Shown piece after piece: positions 11,951 through 23,494 of a DNA stretch of 64,000 nt; within the stretch, counting starts at the first letter, position 1, and every line of letters begins with the position of its first letter. The notes under the pieces are model-generated. The model saw only the letters and a program-made list of their open reading frames with translations, searched no databases and had not been told where the DNA came from. The position numbers were made by a program, and so were the translations under genes. This DNA is from Metellina segmentata (Eukaryota > Arthropoda > Arachnida > Araneae > Tetragnathidae): positions 118,126,557-118,190,556 of the forward strand of contig OX375879.1 in NCBI GenBank assembly GCA_947359465.1. Reading direction: 5' to 3'.

Positions 11951-13618
11951 TTTAACGCGCGAGTGTTGCTGTGAATCGGACCCTCAGAATCCCAAAGCTA
12001 CACCAGGATGCTAATTATTATTATTTTTTTTTTAAATACACATTGGGTAAAAAAAAAATATTTGTATTCACCTGTTTGTGGTTAATTGAATTGTTGTGCT
12101 TCTCTCACGCCAATCTTGTTGCATTTTTTGGACGTGCAGCATTTAACCTTTTCGCATGGGCTCGTATTTTGAAAACAACTTCATTCGTGGGCTCTTTCAG
12201 AACGCGCGTTCCTCTAGGGGGAGGTAAGAAAATTTACCACAGGGTTCGAGTAGAGGGGTGGTCACGGGTCTTTGTGTGAAACTGGGTGAGATAAGAGCGA
12301 GCGTCTCCTGTTGATAGCTGAACATTCACCCCTCTCTTTAAGAGTACACAGGTTGGGGGAAACTGATGTTTCTTGACATTAAGCACTGGAATTCTCAAAA
12401 TGGTGTTTTGAAGTCCATTATCTTATTTTCACCAAAAAATGAACAAAAGCTATACTTCCAAAACATTAAAAAAAAATTACTCCATATTTATCACTGGCAT
12501 ATGTATATTGTAAGACTCAATCCCAAAGAGGGCAATACATACTTGCCCTGGTAATGCGCTTGGCGCTAAGTGCGCGGAATAGCAACCTGTTTGGGAGGGG
12601 ATAACCTCCAGTCCAAAAAAGGGCATTCTTGTATTCTAAAGAACGTCTTTGCGAGGCTTTCTCTCTCTCGAGAAAGCTAGCGTTTCTCCAGGGCCCCGAT
12701 TTTGCCGCCATGGCATCGAGCCCTGATTTTATTAACAATTTAAACTCTAGTTACTAACGTCTTCTCTCCCATTATTTCCTTTAGGTAACGGATGCATCCA
12801 TGGGTATCGTTTATTACTTTTATCATCATTGTTACTAAAATGTATATATTTATTGTATTTAATCCAGAATAACAAATAAACGTATTTGTTTCGAACCAAC
12901 ATAGATCTGCTCCTCGAACTTTAAATAGTCATAGTAGAGTTAATTCCCCTTTAGCTCTCACCATTAAGGAGAGATAGTAAGAAAACTATCACATGCCCCT
13001 CACAAGGGACTATAGACTCATGTGACAGCCCATGCGAAAAAGGGACGCTCGTGGCAAATAAAGTTCGAAACCAAGACAAAAAGAATTAGTAAAAGCAAAT
13101 CTTGTAAAAAAAAAAGACAGAGCGTTTGAATTTAAATAAACAGGAAGCACGTTAAATCCATTGAGGATATCATAGCTTTCAAATCCTGTCAGGATTTTGT
13201 GTTTCTAAAAATTGGGCGCACGTTAAATCTGTTGTAGCCTGGACAGGTTTCTCAAATTGCGTGTACGTTGACGATTTCATTAAAACCTTTTAAGAGATAT
13301 TCTCACCCAATCGAATATAAAACAAATCAGACATTGTTTGCTTCCTCAGATCTTTCTTTCGAAAAAAAAATTGCATGCTGTCAGGATTTTGCGTTTTTAA
13401 AAATCTTGCGCACGTTAAATCTGTTGTAACAAAAAATAATTTCCAGTGTCTAGGTTTTGCATGCACGTTAAATCTGTTGACGTCTCAAAATAAGTTCCAG
13501 TGTCTAGGTTTTGTATACTGTGTATAATTTGTTTTAAATATTGAATACATAATTAAAATACGTTCGGGATTTAAAGACCAACATCATTTTCGATAAAACC
13601 GCATGCAATCCATCATTT
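11951..13618. other. Intergenic repeat DNA, no gene recognised
   Basis: Several short ORFs of 60-100 codons occur, but none shows a family motif. 12,230-12,330 and 12,540-12,740 are GC-richer than the surroundings. From 13,150 to 13,520 the motif CACGTTAAATCTGTTG recurs at irregular spacing (near 13,150, 13,210, 13,404 and 13,463), next to a repeated TCAGGATTTTG or GTCTAGGTTTTG block. Confidence 0.5.
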
Positions 13619-13720
13619 GCATGCGGATTTCACCGCAGCAAGAGTATTTCTAGCTTGCCGTGCATAACCGTCCATGCACGGCAAGCTAGAAATACTCTCG
13701 CTGCGGTGAAATCCGATGCG
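13619..13720. repeat. Short fold-back: 46-bp inverted repeat with 8-bp loop
   Basis: Positions 13619-13665 and 13674-13720 are reverse complements, apart from a 1-bp indel and a mismatch, around an 8-bp loop (13666-13673). The inner stem reads TAGCTTGCCGTGCAT and its complement. As RNA this would be a long stable hairpin. It lies just left of a second, larger fold-back, and the two may be parts of one fold-back transposon. Confidence 0.9.
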
Positions 13721-13772
13721 TATGTTCCCTACTATTGCAATTGGCGTAAAATGGTGTAAAATGACACATTTC

Positions 13773-14115
13773 GGAGCGTCATTTTGATGAAATTAGACCT
13801 TTTAACCATTCTAAAACTAAAAACTAACACTTGTAAACGATAGATGGACTTGAAATTGATCTGACACAACACTTTTATGCTCTAATTTATGTATAAGGAA
13901 TTATTTCTAAAACATTTTTCAGAATCGGTTTCGAAAAAATTTTCAGAATCGGTTTCCGAAAATTTTTTCGAAAATGATTGTTTATGCATAAATTAGAGCA
14001 TAAAACCCTTATAAAAGTGTTGTTTCAGATCAATTTCAAGTCCATCTATCGTTTACAAGTGTTAGTTTTTAGTTTTAGACTGGTTAAAAGGTCTAATTTC
14101 ATCAAAAATGACTCC
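13773..14115. repeat. Fold-back element, arms about 130 bp
   Basis: 13773-13905 and 13980-14115 are imperfect reverse complements (the outer part reads GGAGCGTCATTTTGATGAAA, with its mate at the right end). The centre holds two direct copies of TTTTCAGAATCGGTTTC. There is no coding capacity. It looks like a MITE or fold-back transposon; the class is unknown. Confidence 0.85.
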
Positions 14116-14500
14116 TAAAACATGCGATTTTAGCGATTTCGAAGGGGGCGTGGCACTTTTGGCGTAGTGCGTTTTCGCGGCAGCGTCAGATCGAATCCAG
14201 CTGAAGAAATTTTTTAAATAATCTTGCAAATTTACTAAAAAAATCCCAATTATTTTAATAAATCCACTGTATTTTTTTCATTCATTTTCAATTTTTTTTT
14301 AGTGAATTTTCGATTTTTTTTAGTGAATTTTCGATTTTTTTAGTGAATTTCTACGTTTGTCATTTATTTTAAATGCATTAATTTGATTTAAATTATGTGA
14401 TCGTGATTTTAATTAATTCAAGAAATAATTATTAACGCAGAATTAAATCAAAACAATAAATATTTTAAACTCAAATCAATAAATTGCCTGAAATAAAATA
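14116..14500. other. AT-rich DNA with a short T-rich tandem repeat
   Basis: No gene seen. Around 14,290-14,350 the block TTTTAGTGAATTTTCGATTT is repeated about three times with small length changes. Confidence 0.5.
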
Positions 14501-15225
14501 AAAAAGCATAATAATAATCCCTGAACTTTACTACAAAATGAACACATTTTCTATAGGCTGGTGTATGTTAAATCTGTTGTTACCAGACTAAAGGGGGGTA
14601 GATGCGAGGACAACATTTTAAAATAATTATATCAACAAGAAATAAATATTTTAAATTAATTCTATCAACAATAAATTAATTCTATCAACAAGAAATATTT
14701 TAAACTCAAATCAATAAATTGTCTATACAAGATAAAATTTAAAAAAAAATGAATTCATTTTCAATAGGCTTGTGTATGTTAAATCTGTTGTTACCAGACT
14801 AAAGGGGGGGTAGATGCGAGGACAACATTTTAAAATAATTCTATCAACAAGAAATAAATATTTTAAATTAATTCTATCAACAATAAATTAATTCTATCAA
14901 CAAGAAATATTTTAAACTCAAATCAATAAATTGTCTATACAAGATAAAATTTAAAAAAAAATGAATTCATTTTCAATAGGCTGGTGTATGTTAAATCTGT
15001 TGTTACCAGACTAAAGGGGGGGGTAGATGCGAGGACAACATTTTAAAATAATTCTATCAACAAGAAATAAATCAAAACAATTAGCAATAAATTAATTCTA
15101 TCAACAAGAAATATTTTAAACTCAAATCAATAAATTGTCTACAAGATAAAATTTAAAAAAAAAATGAATCCATTTTCAATAGGCTGGTGTATGTTAAATC
15201 TGTTGTTACCAGATTTAACATACAC
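14500..15225 (+). repeat. Tandem array, four units of about 203-212 bp
   Basis: The block AGGCTGGTGTATGTTAAATC plus TGTTGTTACCAGACTAAAGG recurs with AGGCT at 14555, 14766, 14978 and 15181 (spacings 211, 212, 203). The rest of each unit is AT-rich and contains ATTCTATCAACAAGAAAT two or three times, so it has smaller internal repeats. The second and third units are almost identical, suggesting recent amplification. Each unit carries a copy of the TTAAATCTGTTG motif. Confidence 0.93.
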
Positions 15226-15848
15226 TTACATAACATTTAACATACATTACTCATTTTATATTTCAATTGATGATTTTTTTTTTGGGGGGAGGAGGTATGC
15301 CAAAGTTGGATTGAATTCATATTTGCTCAGAGTGATTCGTGTGTTAATTTTACAAATTTCGTATCCTCCTGACCTGTATGTGATATGTATTTGTAAAAAA
15401 ATTCATTTCCACGTTAACAATCATCCTGATTCGTATCATATTAGAATAAGGATCATGTCACAATAATTCTGCAGTGGGATTGTTATTGTGTGTGAGAGAC
15501 AAACATGACTACTGACATTTTATATTTCAATTGATTTTTATTTTTTTGGGAGGTGTGTGTTTTTTTTTCATGTGTAAACAATAATTCATATTTGCTGAGA
15601 GTGTGTCAATTTACAAATTCCCCCCTGACCTGTCAAGTGTGTAATATGTATTTTGTTAAAATTCATTTCCATCATCCTGATTCATATCCCAAAGATTCTT
15701 TTCCTCCAGCTTTTGAAAAAAACAAAAACAACCGACACATTTCAAGGAATGTTTATTGAGCGAGACATGAATACTGTCAACTGATTTTATACAATTGTTG
15801 CATTTCAATGTAAAATATATCTGGTTGATTTTATAAATCGAATGTATC

Positions 15849-15852
<4 letters not shown>
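15226..15852. other. Repeat-derived DNA, no gene recognised
   Basis: 15,240-15,450 and 15,515-15,690 are diverged copies of each other: both have TTTTATATTTCAATTGAT, then a T/G-rich run, ATTCATATTTGCT, AGAGTG, CCTGACCTGT and ATTCATTTCCA. This is an old tandem duplication. The ORFs here are not gene-like. Confidence 0.55.

Positions 15853-15929
<77 letters not shown>
15853..15929. repeat. TA microsatellite
   Basis: An uninterrupted run of about 38 TA dinucleotides. It generates an artificial Tyr-Ile repeat ORF on the minus strand. Confidence 0.98.
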
Positions 15930-15931
<2 letters not shown>

Positions 15932-16245
15932 CAAATGAAAATTTCGTGTGTTGATCTACAGGTATGTTCAGTGTAAAATGTTTTCACATCATTTGAGTGA
16001 TTTTTTCCTCTCAAAAAATCCTGATGGTCACTCGAATCAGAGTGTGCTCTGGCCCCTCTTGTACGAGTGTGCTTTCAGGATGAGTTGGAAATCATTACCA
16101 TTGTTTTGTTACACAGGTACAGTAACGTGTGTATCAAATAATTATGCCGGATCATTAATTTCGGGACAATCTCTTCACTGCAATGAATGCATGACACTGC
16201 AGTTTTAGTGTCTTGGATCAAATGGTAATACTGGTTCAAAGACAT

Positions 16246-16269
16246 ATCTATATCTGTATATATATTATA

Positions 16270-16305
<36 letters not shown>
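16246..16305. repeat. TA microsatellite (interrupted)
   Basis: A TATATC/TATA-rich run with a pure TA core at about 16272-16305. Confidence 0.95.
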
Positions 16306-16306
<1 letters not shown>

Positions 16307-16369
16307 CCTTTGACCCCTTAGGTTGAAATTCTGAAATTACTCTACGAAATACCTCTAAGAAAAGGGGTA

Positions 16370-16830
16370 TAAGGTTGTGTAAAGAATTAAGAATGCAACG
16401 TTCTCTCAGAAATCAAAATCATAAACTGAAAACATTTGTGTAAAGAAATTAAGAATGCAACGTTCTCTCAGAAATCAAAATCATGGATCACATTGCTAAT
16501 TGAATGGACTGGGATGAAGATTGTATTTATATTCACATGTTTTCAAAATGAATAAATGTTTTTTTTATTTATGATTATTTTATTTTAACGTGTGTATCAA
16601 TAACGTGTGTATCAAATAATTATACCCTTTTCAGGACACCTGGATTGGTGGGAAACATGAAATCCACAACAGATTTAACATGTGTATCAAATAATTATGC
16701 CCTTTTCAGGAAACATGAAATCCACAACAGATTTAACATGTGTATCAAATAGATCTCATTGCTAATCGAATGGGCAGGGATGAAGATTGTATTTATATTC
16801 ACATGTTTTCAAAATGAATAAATATATATT
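16370..16830 (+). repeat. Interspersed local duplications
   Basis: AAGAATGCAACGTTCTCTCA recurs at about 16389 and 16450, with flanking sequence (61-bp tandem duplication). A longer block containing GATGAAGATTGTATTTATAT and TCACATGTTTTCAAAATGAA recurs at about 16,482-16,555 and 16,745-16,822. GTGTATCAAATAATTATGCC recurs at about 16,126, 16,612 and 16,682. ACAACAGATTTAACATGTGT occurs at 16,664 and 16,725, another variant of the motif shared with the SINEs. Confidence 0.85.
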
Positions 16831-17214
16831 TTTTATTTATGATATGTGTTTCATTTCAAACCCTATTAAAAAAAAAAGTTTCAGGTGAAATTTTTTTTTC
16901 TGATTGACACACTAAGCATTTTAATGTATACACATATTGTTTATTGAGCGAGGCACACAAGTTTTTTGTTGAATGATGCGAGACTCCTGGAAGAGGTACA
17001 CGGTATAAATATATATTTTTTTATGTGATGACTTTGCATGATGCGGTATAAATAATTTTATTTTGTGGAAGGCAAATCTTCTGGTATGGGTCTCACTTTT
17101 AAAAAAAACTTGGGGGGGAGTAAATAAAACAATTGGGGTGCACGTTCAATTGATTGGCGAGAGAAGAAAAAAAAAACAACACTCGGGTGTTGCCATCTTG
17201 TTGATAAATGTTCA

Positions 17215-17600
17215 AACCCAATCTTGGAAATTAAAAATAATAAAAGGCAGTCGTAATTCACATCGCTTTTGCCGATAAATACTCAATCTTGGAAAATAAT
17301 AAAAGGCACGCGCAATCACATCGCTTTTGCCAATAAATGTTCAAACCCAATCTTGAAAAATATAAAAGGCACGTTTAATTCATTTTCAAATCCAATCTTG
17401 GAAATAAAAAATATAAAAGGCACGTTTAATTCATTTTCAAATCCAATCTTGGAAATAAAAAATATAAAAGGCACGTTTAATTCATTTACAAATCCAATCT
17501 TGAAAATAAAAAAAAATATAAAAGGCACGTTTAATTCATTTACAAACCCAATCTTGGAAATAAAAAAAAATATAAAATGCACGTTTAATTCAAAATGGGT
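17215..17600 (+). repeat. Minisatellite, seven units, about 51-65 bp
   Basis: CAATCTTGGAAAT-type units recur with ATCTT at 17221, 17286, 17350, 17395, 17446, 17497 and 17551. The first spacings are 64-65 bp and the later ones 45-54 bp. Each unit has TATAAAAGGCACGTTTAATT. It is open in two frames (132 codons plus, 97 codons minus), but that follows from the repeat, not from coding selection. Confidence 0.9.
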
Positions 17601-17639
17601 CGTTTTCAATTTAGGAAATTTTTTTCATGGGGTTACGGT

Positions 17640-18500
17640 GCTCATCTATTTTTTCGACCGACTGTAACAACTTAACCACTATACCGGTTGGTCGGCAACT
17701 TACAAACAAAAATTATATGGAAAAATTACTAATCAAAAGTATACTGAAAGAAAGATTCAAGCTTGAGTTCCGCAAGGATCCAATCTCGCCCCTCTTTTTT
17801 AACCTATACATGAATTACATTCCTCAAACCGACAACACCAAAATTAGTATGTTTGCGGATGATACTGCAATTTTTATGCAAAATAAAAATTCCAAAATTT
17901 TTCTCGCCGACCGAAACTTACACATATTCTACCTTGAATCCTGGCTTGTCAGATGGAGAATCAAACTTAATGTCGAAAGACTGCAGTCGTCATGTTTCTA
18001 TGCAGAGATCCTACTAAATTGCCATATCTTAAACTTTACGGACAACTTATCTCTTGATCTTTACAGTCCAAATACTTAGAAGTATTCCTAGACTCTCATA
18101 TTAATTGGGAGCTGCACATAGAACACATACAAGACAAATTTCGGAAAACTTCCGCAGTATCTACTTGCTTCTCGGAGCTCAACATATAATATCACTAGAC
18201 AGCAAGAAACAAATTTACTTATACTTCGTTCGGCCGATCATAACATATGTTAGCACAATTTAGAATGCTGCTCGTGAAACCAAAATTTAAAAAATCGATT
18301 TATTCAAAATCTTTTCCTGCGCCAAATTTTGAAAGTCAGATGGTTCAATCAAAATATCGATATAAGAAAAGCCCTCAAAATTCCCTCAATAAAAACTTTA
18401 TAAACAAAATCTCTCTTAAATGTTCTTTGAAATTGAAAGAAATGCAAACCCTACAGGAAAATAAATTTAAATTTACGATTCAACGCTTCCCCTAAAAGAG
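17640..18500 (+). mobile_element. Decayed jockey-type LINE, reverse transcriptase fragment
   Basis: An open piece (to 18079) contains PISPLFFNLYMNYIPQTD, then ISMFADDTAIF (the catalytic A-D-D box), then ESWLVRWRIKLNVE, all typical of jockey-clade reverse transcriptase. After the stop, frameshifted readings continue with LDSHINWELHIEHIQDKFRK and later an 82-codon tail (18247-18495). Truncated at 5' and full of stops; not active. Confidence 0.8.
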
Positions 18501-18649
18501 ACAAGACCTCACAAAATTATTTTTCTTGAAGACTAAAATTCTCTTCCAATTCTACTATTCTGTCAATGGTTACATTACATTTCATTTCGTACAGCCATCG
18601 AGAAGCACTTCCCATTTTTTAATTACTTATTTTATTTTTATTTATTAAT

Positions 18650-19025
18650 CAACCTCTGTCGTCCTGACGCTGACATCTGACACCGATAATGGCCTGGCAG
18701 TCGAAAGCATGATCTGGAGTTAGTTGCGATTGGGGACAGTACCTGCAGATGGGATAGGATTTTATATTAGTTCGTGAAATCTTCATGCCTTTGAAATGTC
18801 CAGTACGTAGCCTAGCTATTGTAGAGGAGAGGTTTCTTGGGCAGTTTAGATCGGGGATTATTGCCTTGCTAAAATGCTGGTTGTAGATCCTTCGCCTGGA
18901 GACGGCATTCGCATCTGCACAGGTGACTACTCGAGGTTGATCTTTGTCGCGTGCTTCCTTTGCAAGGGCATCTGCACATTCGTTCCCCTCAATTCTAACA
19001 TGAGCTGGGATCCACTGGAGAGTGC
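18650..19025 (-). mobile_element. LINE fragment: RNase H and C-terminal zinc motif
   Basis: The minus strand is open without an ATG from about 19025 to 18652. It reads LQWIPAHVRIEGNECADALA, a typical LINE RNase H end (W-I-P-x-H then G-N-E-x-A-D). Further on it reads STIARLRTGHF and then CRYCPQSQLTPDHAFDC, the C-x2-C-x7-H-x3-C-type motif found at the end of I/jockey-like ORF2 proteins. It opposes the reverse transcriptase fragment at 17.6-18.5 kb, so it is a different insertion. Confidence 0.78.
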
Positions 19026-19670
19026 AAGGTATATTTAGTAAATGGAGAAGAGTATTAATTTAGAGATGGAATAGTTAAGTATACTCATACTATTAGTGCT
19101 AAATAAATATGTCCCACTAGTCTTGAATGGCAAAATCTTTGTCTGGCTTTTAAATGTTTGTAATTTAAGTGTGTGTGTGTGTGAAAATTTAAAACTTGTT
19201 AGTCTCAATAATGACATTTGAAATACTGTCGATTACATAAAAATTATTGTTAATTGGTTGGACATAATAAAAGTCAAATTTATATGATTGATGTTGCCTT
19301 TGAAATTGTATTTAAAATATAGACAATTAATAGAATTAGTTATGGGTAATGTAACCATACCTCTATCTTTTCATTGCATTATTACTTTGATTACGTACAG
19401 TTATATTTATTTTTGATATTGGAAATTAAAATGACCTTTTATGCGAAAATGTAAATACTTTATTTGGGTACTGGTGAAGTTTTAAAATTTTGGTGCTGCT
19501 TGATATCTTTCTTATTATTAAAATGAGAGTAATGAATAATGACCTTGGCTCTCATTAAATGAGTTTTTTATTCATATCTGGAAATTAAAAGTGCTAAAAT
19601 ATTTCATAATTTTCAAAGTCAGTTATAATCAGATCTTTTAGCATTTTATGTATATAGTTTTATTTTTATA
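19026..19670. other. AT-rich DNA, nothing recognised
   Basis: No coding region or named repeat seen. A short TG run is at about 19168-19180. Confidence 0.5.
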
Positions 19671-19733
19671 AAATACAAATACAAATATTGACGACCAGCT
19701 ACAGGCTCAAACTCAACAAGGCTGGTCCTTTGT

Positions 19734-22456
19734 TTATGAATTCCCCAATTCCCACTGACTATCCAACTGTATCTTAAATTCATACACTCCCTTTGAATTA
19801 ACAATATTTTCTGGCAACGCGTTCCAACTGTCTATTACCCTATTAAAGTAGTAGTTTTTCCTTAAATCCCGATTAAAATGTGTCTTATTCAATTTATACC
19901 CATGGCTCCTTGTTCTGTTATCCCTATTGAAATTTAAGCCCTCTGTGTCCCCTTGTTTTACAAACTTGAAAAGCTGAATCAAATCCCCCCTCCTTCGTCT
20001 TCTTTCCAGTGTATACATGTTTAGCTTACTTAAACGTTCATTATAGTCGAAATTTGCTAGCCCCTTTATTATTTTTGGAGCTCTGTGCTGAACCCTTTTA
20101 ATTGATTCTATGTCCTTTCTCATATATGTAGCCCAGAATTGTACAGCATATTCAAGATGTGGTCTTACTAAACCCTTATATAACGGCAAGATTATATTCT
20201 TATCCCTTGAAGTTACAGTCTTTTTAATGTACCCCAATAACCTATTAGCCTTTTTACCCGCAGCTGAACATTGATGACCCATTTTAAAATCCCTGTGAAT
20301 TATCACCCCAAGATCCTTGACTGTTTCTCCCTCCTTTACCTTTACTCCCTGCAGACAGTACTCGGCTCCACTGTTCCTGTAACCCATATGCAGAACTTGA
20401 CATTTCCCTACATTAAATGACATACCCCATTTTACAGCCCATTCGGATATCTTATCAAAATCTCCTTGTAAATTTCCTATCTGTAACTTGGTATCCACTG
20501 TCCCCCATATTTTTAAGTCATCTGCATATATACTGATTCTATTCTTGATCCCCTGACTTATATCATCTATGAAAATTATAAATAAAATTGGTCCCAAAAC
20601 TGATCCCTGAGGCACCCCACTTATAACTTCTATTCACTGTGAATAATTTCCTTTTACCTGCACTCTCTGCTTTCTACCCAATAACCAATTTTTTATCCAT
20701 ATTAATGTTTTTCCCTGAATCCCCAGCCTTTCCAATTAAACAGTAATGCCTTATGAGGTATTTTATCAAAAGCCTTTTGAAAATCTATGTACATGATATC
20801 CACACTGCTCTTATTATCCAGCTCCTCAGTAATTTTTTCGTAGAACTTCAAAAGGTTTGTAGATCAGGATCTGCCCTTCGTAAACCCATACTGATTCTCT
20901 GATAACAGTCCTCCTTCCTCCAAGTATAACATTATGTGCTTTTTTAACAGATTCAAATATTTTGCAAATTACTGATGTTAGACTTACTGGTCTATAGTTG
21001 CCCGGATCACTTTGTATTCCCTTTTTGAAAATTGGAGTTATGTTGGCCAACTTCCAATCGATTGGTATCCAACCCGTGCTATATGTTGAATTAAATATCG
21101 TGTGAATTACTTCCCCCAATTCTTCCGCGCATTCCACTAGTACTCTCGGATAAATATTGTCTGGCCCTGGTGCTTTAGATGGCTTAATTCTTTTCAACTG
21201 ATGTACTATTTCTTCCCTGTTAAATTTGCATTCATTAATTATACCCCCTGCAAAGGCTCCATCCTTGGGATCCTTTTTTAAATTATAGTTACCATTGAAA
21301 ACCCCCAGAAAAAAGTTATTTAACACGTTTGCCATTCCCACCACGTCTTGAATTAATTCACCTCCCTTCCCCTCCAACGGGCACAATGTAGTACTAAATT
21401 TATTTTTACCACTTGCATATGCAAAAAATTATTTAGGTTTATATTTATTTCCCTTGCTAATTTTTCCTCCAAGGACACCTTTTGCTTCCGACTAACAGTT
21501 TTAAACTCCTTTCTAACTTTCTGATATGCCTCCTTGTCCCTGTCGATACCAGTGCTTTTATATACCCTGTATATTCTTTGTTTTAATTTTAAAGCTTTGT
21601 GTGTTTCCCCTGAAAACCACATAGGGAGCAATTTTCTAGATTTTCCTTTTTTCCTGAACTTGACATATTTTTTTAACACCCTGTCTAACTTATTATTGAA
21701 TTCCTCCCATTGTTCAGAATGATGCAGTGCTAATAATCCCCCTTTGAATGTTTCCTTTAACTCTTTCCTTATCCTATGAAAATTTACCTTTCTGAAATTT
21801 GGAATTATCCTACTATTGATTGGGTATGCTGTCTGAAAATTTATACTTAATCTGATACTTCTATGATCACATTCTCCCAGTGGCTCACCTATAACCAAAT
21901 CTTGCACCCTATCCTCATCATTGCTGAAATTCAAATCCAATATTGCATTGTCCCTAGTATCCTCATACACCATCTGGTACAAAAAACAATCCTGTATCAC
22001 TTCCAAAAATTCTGCCCCTTTTCCATTTGTAGCTAGATTGTTTGTCCAGTCAATATTTGGATAGTTATAGTCCCCATTAAATTAATTCTCCTTTGACATG
22101 CTTCGTTTATCAGATTGCACATGCACTTTTCCTGCTCTTCACTACAAACAGGAGGTCTATAGCTATATATTACCCAAAATTAGTCCTTTGCCTTTGTCTG
22201 TATTCAGTTTCACCCAGACTGATTCTATACCCTCAGTTTTACTATTTAACTTTATTTCCGTACAGTTTAAAAATTATCTCACATAAATCAAAATCCCACT
22301 CCCTTTCCTATTCACTCTGTCCTCCCTAAACATTGTGAATCCACTCAATTCTAAAATTTGTGCATCTTCACTGCTTGCCCAACTTTCAGTAATCCCAATG
22401 ATATCTATATCCTTTGCTTGTGCAATTCCCTTGAGCTCATCCATTTTATTTCTCAC
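19734..22456 (-). pseudogene. CR1 ORF2 (endonuclease and reverse transcriptase), broken
   Basis: Pieces in order: MRNKMDELKGIAQAKDIDII followed by GITESWAS (endonuclease N-terminus; 22456-22274), the endonuclease-RT linker with VIGEPLGECDHRSI (22006-21353), SKAPGPDNIYPRVL and NYRPVSLTSVICKIFES (RT fingers; 21386-20826), then VLGPILFIIFIDDI and ISIYADDLKIW with the catalytic A-D-D (20615-19734), the CR1 thumb region with LEYAVQFWATYMRKDIESI and a C-terminal FNRVIDSWNALPENIV. Stops and frameshifts separate the pieces (for example near 22270, 21390, 20826 and 20620), so this copy cannot make a full ORF2 protein. Confidence 0.85.
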
Positions 22457-22660
22457 ACTCCGCGAGGATTACAATAAAATACTTTTAGCTTATTTTTCAC
22501 CTTTATATTGCACTTTCCCCTTGTATTATTTGTCTTGGTATTGTTTTTCTCCCTTACATTGCACTTCCCCTTTGTATTGTTTGTCTCCTGCAATTTAGAC
22601 CCTGTTAGTTTTCCTAATCAATTACTGTGTACTGTCAACCCTCCCATCCCTGCTTGTATT

Positions 22661-23494
22661 CTAGTTTTTTGACTCCACAATATTCAAAGCCCACTTGCCA
22701 CCCTCCCTATTACCTATCAGGCTTAAATGCATATTGTCCCTGCTTATCCAATCCCTCCTACACTCCTTCGAAACATCTAAAACTCTAACCTCCTCCCTCT
22801 CACACAAATCCCTTAACAACCCGTTCATATTATTGGCCCTTTGATTTAACCACCCATTACCTAACCCATACCTAGGTAGTAATCCTAATACTGTTACCTC
22901 TACCCCATGAGACTTAATGCCTCTTAAAAGTGTTTCCGCTTCCCTCTTAAACTCAACATTAGTGGTTCTCTCTACATCATTTGTTCCCACCCACACTACT
23001 GCCTTTTCCTCTCCTTTAATTACACCTGCCTTAACTGCCTCAACTACATGTTTTACCCTGGCGCCTGGCAAGCAACACCTTGCAAAATTGCGCTTTTTAC
23101 GCCCTACCATTTCTCCCAAAACCCTAACCATTGAATCACCAACCACAATCCCTCTAGTTACCTTATCAACCTCATCCCCTTGATCTACGTGTCCCAAGTC
23201 TACACATTGAACACCCTTTTCCACTCCCTCTGCAGACCTGACCTTCAAAGCCTCCAGCTCCTTCCTCAAATCACCCACCTCTAAGCAACTCTTGCATGTA
23301 AATACAACCTTCTCTGACATTTTAACCCCACTCACACCACCCTTTCCTGCCTCAACCATATTCCCACACAAGTCACATTCCACATAGAACTCCCCACTGG
23401 CTCCCTCTGTCCTCATCTCCTTGAACATTCTAACTAAACCCATTCTAATCCAAAGTAACAATGAATGCACAGAAAAAGCACTAAACAAAATCAA
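22661..23494 (-). CDS. CR1 ORF1 protein with SGNH/GDSL esterase-like domain
   Basis: Open for 277 codons. A C-x2-C ... C-x2-C pair (VECDLCG and FTCKSCLE) lies near residues 40-75 and could bind zinc. A short Glu/Lys-rich stretch (about 75-100) follows. The rest looks like an SGNH hydrolase: GDSMVR (block I Ser, about residue 138), WVGTNDVERT (block III G-x-N-D, about 188) and a terminal DNMHLSLIGN (catalytic His block, about 254). ORF1 proteins with an esterase domain are known for CR1 LINEs; in those they are thought to bind RNA or lipid during retrotransposition. The first Met lies inside a local repeat, so Met at about 23443 (MGLVRMFKEM) may be the real start. This is the only intact ORF of this copy. 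Confidence 0.75.
   Translation of the reverse strand: MILFSAFSVHSLLLWIRMGLVRMFKEMRTEGASGEFYVECDLCGNMVEAGKGGVSGVKMSEKVVFTCKSCLEVGDLRKELEALKVRSAEGVEKGVQCVDLGHVDQGDEVDKVTRGIVVGDSMVRVLGEMVGRKKRNFARCCLPGARVKHVVEAVKAGVIKGEEKAVVWVGTNDVERTTNVEFKREAETLLRGIKSHGVEVTVLGLLPRYGLGNGWLNQRANNMNGLLRDLCEREEVRVLDVSKECRRDWISRDNMHLSLIGNREGGKWALNIVESKN

Noticed and set aside
15656..15934. Coding region with Tyr-Ile repeats (and the similar ORFs at 38,933-39,193)
   Set aside because: The ORFs are made by TA microsatellites.
14500..17600. CRISPR array
   Set aside because: The repeats are tandem minisatellites with no unique spacers, in eukaryotic DNA.
17269..17667. 132-codon plus and 97-codon minus ORFs
   Set aside because: Both frames are open because of the ~51-bp repeat; no protein family is recognised.
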